From contig NZ_BOVJ01000024.1 of NCBI RefSeq assembly GCF_018403665.1, forward strand, positions 1-53,476: 53,476 nt of DNA, written 5' to 3'. Below the pieces are notes generated by a model that did not search any database, had not been told where the DNA came from, and saw nothing but the letters and a program-made list of their open reading frames with translations. The DNA is from Paenibacillus cisolokensis. GTDB taxonomy: Bacteria; Bacillota; Bacilli; Paenibacillales; Paenibacillaceae. Below, piece after piece: positions 47,535 to 53,476 of the stretch; the stretch's first letter is position 1; the number at the start of each line of letters is the position of its first letter. The position numbers were made by a program, and so were the translations under genes.

Positions 47535-48560
47535 ATGCTGACGGAACGGCAGCGCATGATTTTGAATGCTATCGTGGACGATTACATCCGCTCCGCCGAG
47601 CCGGTCGGTTCGCGGAGCATTTCGAAGCGCGGCGATGTCGGTTACAGCGCGGCAACGATTCGCAATGAAATGGCCGATCTGGAGGAACTCGGCTTTTTGG
47701 AGCAGCCGCATACGTCAGCGGGACGAGTACCTTCCATTAAAGGCTATCGCTACTATGTCGATCACCTCGTGAAGCTTGGCGACGTGAACGAACACGAATT
47801 GAAGCTGCTCCGCTCATACATTGCGGAGAAGATGAGAGGGATGGAGCAGGTCACCCAGCATGCGGCCATGATTCTGTCCAATTTGACGAACTACACCTCG
47901 ATTTTTCTCGGCCCGGAAACGTTCAACACGACGTTGAAGCATTTTCAGCTGGTGCCGCTCAACGAGGATACGGCTGTGGCGATCATCGTGACCAGCACCG
48001 GCCATGTCGAGAACACGACGGTTTCGATTCCGTCCGATATGAGCATGTCGGATATGGAGAGAATCGTCAACATCCTGAACGCCAAGCTGGCGGGAGTTCC
48101 TCTCGTGCAGCTGCGCTCGAAGCTGTTCTCGGAGGTCGGTGAAGAGTTGAGCCGTTATGCCGCTCACTGCGAGCGGATGATCGACGTGCTGACGGGGGTG
48201 CTCAAGGAGGGCGAGGGCAATCGGGTCTTCCTGAGCGGTACGACGAATATTTTGACGCAGCCGGAATTTAAAGATGTGGACAAAGTGAAGACGCTGCTCG
48301 ACCTGCTGGAAGAAACGCCGACCATCATGAAGCTGTTCGCCGATCTTCCCGCAGGCATTCAAGTGCGGATCGGGACGGAGAACGAGCACGAGGCGATCAA
48401 CAACTGCAGCCTCATTACGGCGACGTTCTCCATCGACGGGCAATCGCTCGGCACGATCGGCATTTTGGGACCGACGCGCATGGAATACGGCAAGGTGATC
48501 AGCCTGCTGGATGTGCTGTCCAAAGACTTGGCCGTATTGATGGCAAGATGGTACAAATAA
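47535..48560 (+). CDS. hrcA: Heat-inducible transcription repressor HrcA
   Basis: CIRCE-binding repressor kept active by GroEL; 341 residues. The N-terminal winged helix reads RQRMILNAIVDDYIRSAEPV, then SAATIRNEMADLEELGFLEQ and HTSAGRVPSIKGYRYYVD. The C-terminal GAF-like and dimerisation parts (INNCSLITATFSIDGQSLG, LGPTRMEYGKVISLLD) are complete. GGAGG precedes the ATG. First gene of the class I heat-shock operon. Confidence 0.98.
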   Translation: MLTERQRMILNAIVDDYIRSAEPVGSRSISKRGDVGYSAATIRNEMADLEELGFLEQPHTSAGRVPSIKGYRYYVDHLVKLGDVNEHELKLLRSYIAEKMRGMEQVTQHAAMILSNLTNYTSIFLGPETFNTTLKHFQLVPLNEDTAVAIIVTSTGHVENTTVSIPSDMSMSDMERIVNILNAKLAGVPLVQLRSKLFSEVGEELSRYAAHCERMIDVLTGVLKEGEGNRVFLSGTTNILTQPEFKDVDKVKTLLDLLEETPTIMKLFADLPAGIQVRIGTENEHEAINNCSLITATFSIDGQSLGTIGILGPTRMEYGKVISLLDVLSKDLAVLMARWYK

Positions 48561-48606
48561 CGGTCTTCCGCGAAGCGCCGGATAATGGCAAGGAGGTGAA
48601 GCATTC

Positions 48607-49251
48607 GTGAATACGAAAGAAAATATAACCGAGGAACAGCAAGCAGATATGAACAACGAGCATTCACCGGAACAGGCGGAAGAAGCTGCGGAAGAACGCG
48701 CGGAAGCTGCATCCGAGGCGGCGAATGCCGGCGGTGAGAGCGAAGCAGCGAATGCCGGCGGTGACGGCGAAGCCGATGCGGACCGGGCGGCGGAGGATGA
48801 AGATCCCCGTCTGGCCGAACTGGAGAAGCAGCTGGAAGACTCCCGTCAGCGTTTGCTGCGGGCGCAGGCGGATTTTGACAATTTCCGCCGCCGGACGATG
48901 AAGGAGAAGGAAGAGTTGGCCCAATACGCGACGATGAAGCTGGTGGGAGAGCTTCTTCCTGTCGTGGACAATTTCGAACGGGCGATTACGGCCGCCAAGG
49001 AAAACAGCGATTTCGATTCGCTCGCCAAAGGTGTCGACATGATTTTCCGGCAGTTGGACAAGGTGCTGGCCGAGCAGGGGCTGAAGCCGATCCCGGCTGT
49101 CGGCGAACCGTTCAACCCCGAATTTCATCAGGCGGTTATGCAGGTGGAATCGGAGGAGCATGAGGAAGGCATTATAGTGGAAGAACTGCAAAAAGGATAC
49201 ATGCTGAAAGACAAAGTGCTGCGGCCTTCGATGGTCAAGGTGAGCAGCTGA
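48607..49251 (+). CDS. grpE: Nucleotide exchange factor GrpE
   Basis: Exchange factor for DnaK, 214 residues. GTG 48607 follows AAGGAGGTG. The N-terminal 70 residues are acidic and of low complexity, with repeated AANAGG units, and are probably disordered. The coiled coil (LAELEKQLEDSRQRLLRAQA, FDNFRRRTMKEKEEL) and C-terminal beta domain (GEPFNPEFHQAVMQVESEEH, LQKGYMLKDKVLRPSMVKV) are standard. Longer than B. subtilis GrpE (about 187) because of the acidic tail. Confidence 0.97.
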   Translation: MNTKENITEEQQADMNNEHSPEQAEEAAEERAEAASEAANAGGESEAANAGGDGEADADRAAEDEDPRLAELEKQLEDSRQRLLRAQADFDNFRRRTMKEKEELAQYATMKLVGELLPVVDNFERAITAAKENSDFDSLAKGVDMIFRQLDKVLAEQGLKPIPAVGEPFNPEFHQAVMQVESEEHEEGIIVEELQKGYMLKDKVLRPSMVKVSS

Positions 49252-49254
49252 TAG

Positions 49255-51156
<1,902 letters not shown>

Positions 51157-51255
51157 GACTGATCGGGCGGGAGGTCAAAGACAGGCGTGGCCTGGCTTTG
51201 ACCTCTGTCGCGCTTGCGGCGCATGAACGGCATTAGCAGTGGGGGTGAGAGAAGG

Positions 51256-52379
51256 TTGGCAGATAAGCGGGATTATTACGAGGTGCTTGGCGTCAGCAAG
51301 GACGCGAGCGCCGACGAGATCAAGAAAGCGTACCGGAAGCTGGCCCGCCAATACCATCCGGACGTGAACAAGGCGCCGGATGCCGAGGCGAAGTTCAAGG
51401 AAATCAAGGAAGCGTACGACGTACTCTCCGACGATCAGAAACGCGCGACGTACGACAGGTACGGACATATCGATCCGAATCAGGGATTCGGCGGCGGAGG
51501 CGGCTTCTCCGGCGCGGATTTCGGCGGTTTCGGCGATATTTTCGACATGTTTTTCGGCGGCGGGGGAAGGCGCGATCCGAATGCCCCGCAGCGCGGCAAC
51601 GACCTTCAATATACGATGACCATTGAATTCAAAGAAGCGGTGTTCGGCAAAGAGGCCGAAATCACGATTCCGCGGACCGAATCTTGCGATACGTGTCACG
51701 GTTCCGGAGCCAAGCCGGGCACGAGACCGGAAACGTGCTCGGTATGCCGCGGCACCGGACAGCAGGAAGTGGTGCAAAATACGCCGTTCGGCCGCATGGT
51801 GAACCGCCGTTCCTGTTCGAACTGCGGCGGCACCGGGCGGGTCATCAAGGAGCGCTGCGGAACCTGTCACGGCTCAGGCAGGGTGAAGAAGCAGCGCCGG
51901 ATTCATGTGCGCATTCCGGCAGGCGTCGACGACGGAGCTCAAATTCGGCTTAGCGGCGAAGGGGAAGGCGGTCTGCGCGGCGGCCCGGCCGGCGATCTGT
52001 ATATCGTCATCCGGGTGAAGCCTCACGAGTTCTTCGAGCGCGAAGGCGACGATATCTATTGCGAAGTGCCGCTGACATTCACGCAGGCCGCGCTCGGCGA
52101 CGAGATCGAAATTCCGACGCTGACGGGGAAGGTGAAGCTGAAAATTCCGGCCGGTACGCAGACGGGCACCTACTTCCGGCTGAAGGGCAAGGGCGTCCCC
52201 CGGCTGCGCGGATACGGTCAGGGCGATCAGCACGTCAAGGTGACGGTGGTGACGCCGACGTCCTTGACCGAAGAGCAGAAGGAGCTGCTTCGGCAGTTTG
52301 CCGGGCTGGCCGGCGAAAAACGAACGAGCAGCATGAGACGCTGCTCGATAAAATGAGAAGAGCGTTTCGAGGCGACTGA
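51256..52379 (+). CDS. dnaJ: Chaperone protein DnaJ (Hsp40; apparent frameshift at 3' end)
   Basis: J-domain co-chaperone of DnaK. I take TTG 51256 ([18 protein letters not shown]) after GGGGGTGA (51241-51248). Upstream in-frame ATGs (51214, 51223) lack a site. The HPD motif is in YHPDVNK. A glycine/phenylalanine region follows, then four zinc-binding CxxCxGxG units ([32 protein letters not shown]). The frame ends early at 52356. One A added to the A5 run at 52316-52320 restores [20 protein letters not shown] and the stop at 52379. Corrected length is 374 residues. Last gene of the heat-shock operon. Confidence 0.95.
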
Positions 52380-52395
52380 ACCGTCTTCGAACGGA

Positions 52396-52446
52396 AGGGC
52401 TGCCTTGCAAGCGGAATCGATCCGCTTGCAAGGCAGCCCTGTTTTG
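52396..52446 (+). terminator. terminator of the dnaK operon
   Basis: A perfect 20-bp stem pairs 52396-52415 (starting AGGGCTGCCTTGC) with 52421-52440, with a 5-base loop and GTTTTG after it. The very long stem could also stabilise the 3' end of the mRNA. Confidence 0.87.
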
Positions 52447-52566
52447 CGTTTCCGGCCGCGGATCGTCGGAAACCGCCGCATGCGAGCCGGTTGAATAAGG
52501 ATGAGCGGTCAAGTTCATCCTAAGCCTGATTGGGCTTAATGGTCGTCAGGAAGGGAGGGTTTGCAG

Positions 52567-52746
52567 ATGGCTGACGGAAAAGCAAGCGGCGGCAAACGGC
52601 CGAACAAGCGGGAGCGCGCAGCGTCCGAGCGGCTGCCGGTCGGGAAGTACGAAGATGTCGAATTCGCGGAGGAACGGGCGGATACCGACGATCTGGAAGC
52701 GCGGCGCCGGGCGGAAGAGGCCGATGCGCGCGCTGAACGATTGTGA
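52567..52746 (+). CDS. yfhD: YfhD-like small protein
   Basis: A 59-residue hydrophilic protein resembling the YfhD family of small Bacillus/Paenibacillus proteins of unknown function. The core DVEFAEERADTDDLEARRRA followed by EEADARAE matches the family pattern (DVEFS.ELAD..D.EA..RA..AD.R). GGAAGGGAGGG precedes ATG 52567. The N-terminus is basic (KRPNKRERAASERLP). It stands alone after the dnaK operon terminator. Confidence 0.75.
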   Translation: MADGKASGGKRPNKRERAASERLPVGKYEDVEFAEERADTDDLEARRRAEEADARAERL

Positions 52747-52981
52747 GCGTCCGGGTTATCCGGACAATGCCATTTACGCTGCAGGGGACAATCCGTACGG
52801 AACGAGCGCGACGGTCAACAATGACGGCACGTTCGCCGGGAAAGTGCTGGATGCCGCGAAGCATCAGGCCCGCCGCACGATACAAATAGCGGAGTGGGTG
52901 AAGAAAGGCCGGAGCGAATCATTTTCGAAATACAACTCTTCACAAAATACAACCCTTCATAAGAAACGCCGAAACGCCTGA
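52724..52981 (+). CDS. Possible small ORF after yfhD
   Basis: An 85-codon frame overlapping the end of the YfhD-like gene by 23 bases, starting at ATG 52724 after GGAAGAGG. Part of it reads like a protein (YPDNAIYAAGDNPYGTSATV, GTFAGKVLDAAKHQARR), and a terminator follows 28 bases after its stop. I do not recognise a family. With two missing bases it could instead be a C-terminal extension of the YfhD-like protein, or it may be non-coding. Confidence 0.3.
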   Translation: MRALNDCERPGYPDNAIYAAGDNPYGTSATVNNDGTFAGKVLDAAKHQARRTIQIAEWVKKGRSESFSKYNSSQNTTLHKKRRNA

Positions 52982-53008
52982 AATCCGAAGAAACGTCTGA
53001 AACGCTTG

Positions 53009-53040
53009 AAACCCGGCTGCCGCTGTGCCGGGTTTCTTTG
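53009..53040 (+). terminator. intrinsic terminator after the yfhD region
   Basis: AAACCCGGC (53009-53017) pairs with GCCGGGTTT (53027-53035) around a 9-base loop, followed by CTTTG. Imperfect repeats of GAAACG(C/T)CTGAAA lie just upstream (52968-53008). Confidence 0.78.
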
Positions 53041-53109
53041 AGTAAGTATAAAACTCACTTCCTCTTTGCCTCTGTTTAACCGTCCGCGCCTTCCGTCAAT
53101 TCGTCGCCC

Positions 53110-53269
53110 GTCCGCCGGTGCCCCATCTTTTGTCTATCCGTCTCCGGTCCGCCAGTGCGCCCCGTCTTTCGCTATCCGTCTCCGTTCTGCCAGTGCGCTC
53201 CGTCTTTTGTCTATCCGTCTCCGGTCCGCCAGTGCGCCCCATCTTTTGTCTATCCGTCTCCGGTCCGCC
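53110..53269. repeat. 39-bp direct tandem repeat
   Basis: Four contiguous units begin at 53110 (37 bp), 53147 (38 bp), 53185 (39 bp) and 53224 (39 bp), with a partial fifth from 53263. Each starts GTCCGCC or TTCTGCC, contains a CATCTTTTGTCTATC-like core and ends CCGTCTCCG. Units are contiguous, so this is not CRISPR. Because 39 is divisible by three the array stays open in several frames and mimics a repetitive protein, but there is no ribosome-binding site or start context. Confidence 0.85.
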
Positions 53270-53323
53270 GCTCAACCCGCCTTTAACCCCCAAGTCTTCC
53301 GGCAGATTGCTTTTGCGAAAAAG

Positions 53324-53476
53324 CTGCAAAAATACAGGAACTTTGGCCCGAATAGATGGCTAAGGAGCAAATTCCTGCGAAAATACAGTAATTTTTGGAA
53401 TTTTTCGCTTATCTGGATTAAATAGACCAAAAAAACTGTATAATCGCAGGAATTTTGATGATGTACAATAGTTTGT
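53324..53476. repeat. dispersed AT-rich element with CTGCA/TGCAG half-sites (right copy)
   Basis: Matches the element at 337-520 in three ordered blocks. Block 1 is at 53324-53353 (CTGCAAAA, CAGGAA, TTTGGCCC, GAAT), block 2 at 53372-53394 (TTCCTGCGA, TACAGTA, TTT) and block 3 at 53430-53455 (AAAAAACTG, AAT, CGCAGGAATTTTG). Block 1 differs from the left copy at only a few of 30 positions. It runs to, or beyond, the window edge. No coding potential was seen. Confidence 0.65.

Noticed and set aside
53066-53425. Repetitive protein in either strand of the 39-bp array (for example repeated PETDRQK)
   Set aside because: The unit length divisible by three keeps frames open by chance. No start context is present, and the ends run into the AT-rich dispersed element.

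Overview
The window is a GC-rich (by eye about 60%) chromosomal segment of an endospore-forming, probably naturally competent member of the Firmicutes. Gene content and order point to the Paenibacillaceae (Paenibacillus or Cohnella type): sporulation genes (spoVAC-AD-AE, gpr, spoIIP), the late competence genes comER/comEA/comEB/comEC, a T-box in front of leuS, CIRCE-controlled hrcA, and the yqeG-yqeH-aroE-yhbY-nadD-yqeK-rsfS and rpsT-gpr-spoIIP-yqxA-lepA-hemW-hrcA-grpE-dnaK-dnaJ orders known from Bacillus. Nearly all genes lie on the + strand. The exceptions are a phytanoyl-CoA-dioxygenase-like gene, comER and rpsT.

Layout. 1-736 is a non-coding edge with 41-bp tandem repeats and a dispersed CTGCA/TGCAG-rich element. 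737-2599 is the spoVA trio. 2766-7199 is a MoxR-DUF58-transglutaminase module (yeaC-yeaD-yebA type). 7397-13797 is the housekeeping yqe cluster with a cvfB-like gene inserted. 14039-27427 is an accessory block: an AraC regulator convergent with a PhyH-like oxygenase, a second MoxR-DUF58-DUF4129 module without a transglutaminase domain, then two secreted proteins (a copper-amine-oxidase-N-domain protein and a roughly 2,219-residue MucBP/PKD-like protein) joined by an AT-rich stretch. 27508-33965 holds T-box-leuS, comER, comEA, a metY-like gene and comEB. 34165-38935 holds comEC and an ECF sigma/anti-sigma pair. 39166-52379 holds holA, rpsT, gpr, spoIIP, yqxA-like, lepA, hemW, a GNAT gene and the heat-shock operon. 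52567 to the end holds yfhD-like, 39-bp tandem repeats and a second copy of the dispersed element.

Functions. The spoVA, gpr and spoIIP genes serve spore engulfment, dipicolinate handling and germination. The com genes bind and import DNA, and the yqe genes serve ribosome assembly and cofactor or nucleotide metabolism. The heat-shock operon is preceded by a clear CIRCE operator. The accessory block looks like a surface or extracellular system whose partners are unknown.

Caution on sequence quality. At least fifteen genes are interrupted by what looks like one missing base, mostly inside short homopolymers, including leuS, holA, rpsT and dnaJ. All shifts are in the same direction. I read them as base-calling deletions, not real pseudogenes, and give each gene at its reconstructed full extent. 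Lengths quoted for those genes assume the missing base is restored. No tRNA, rRNA, CRISPR array, transposase or phage gene was recognised.
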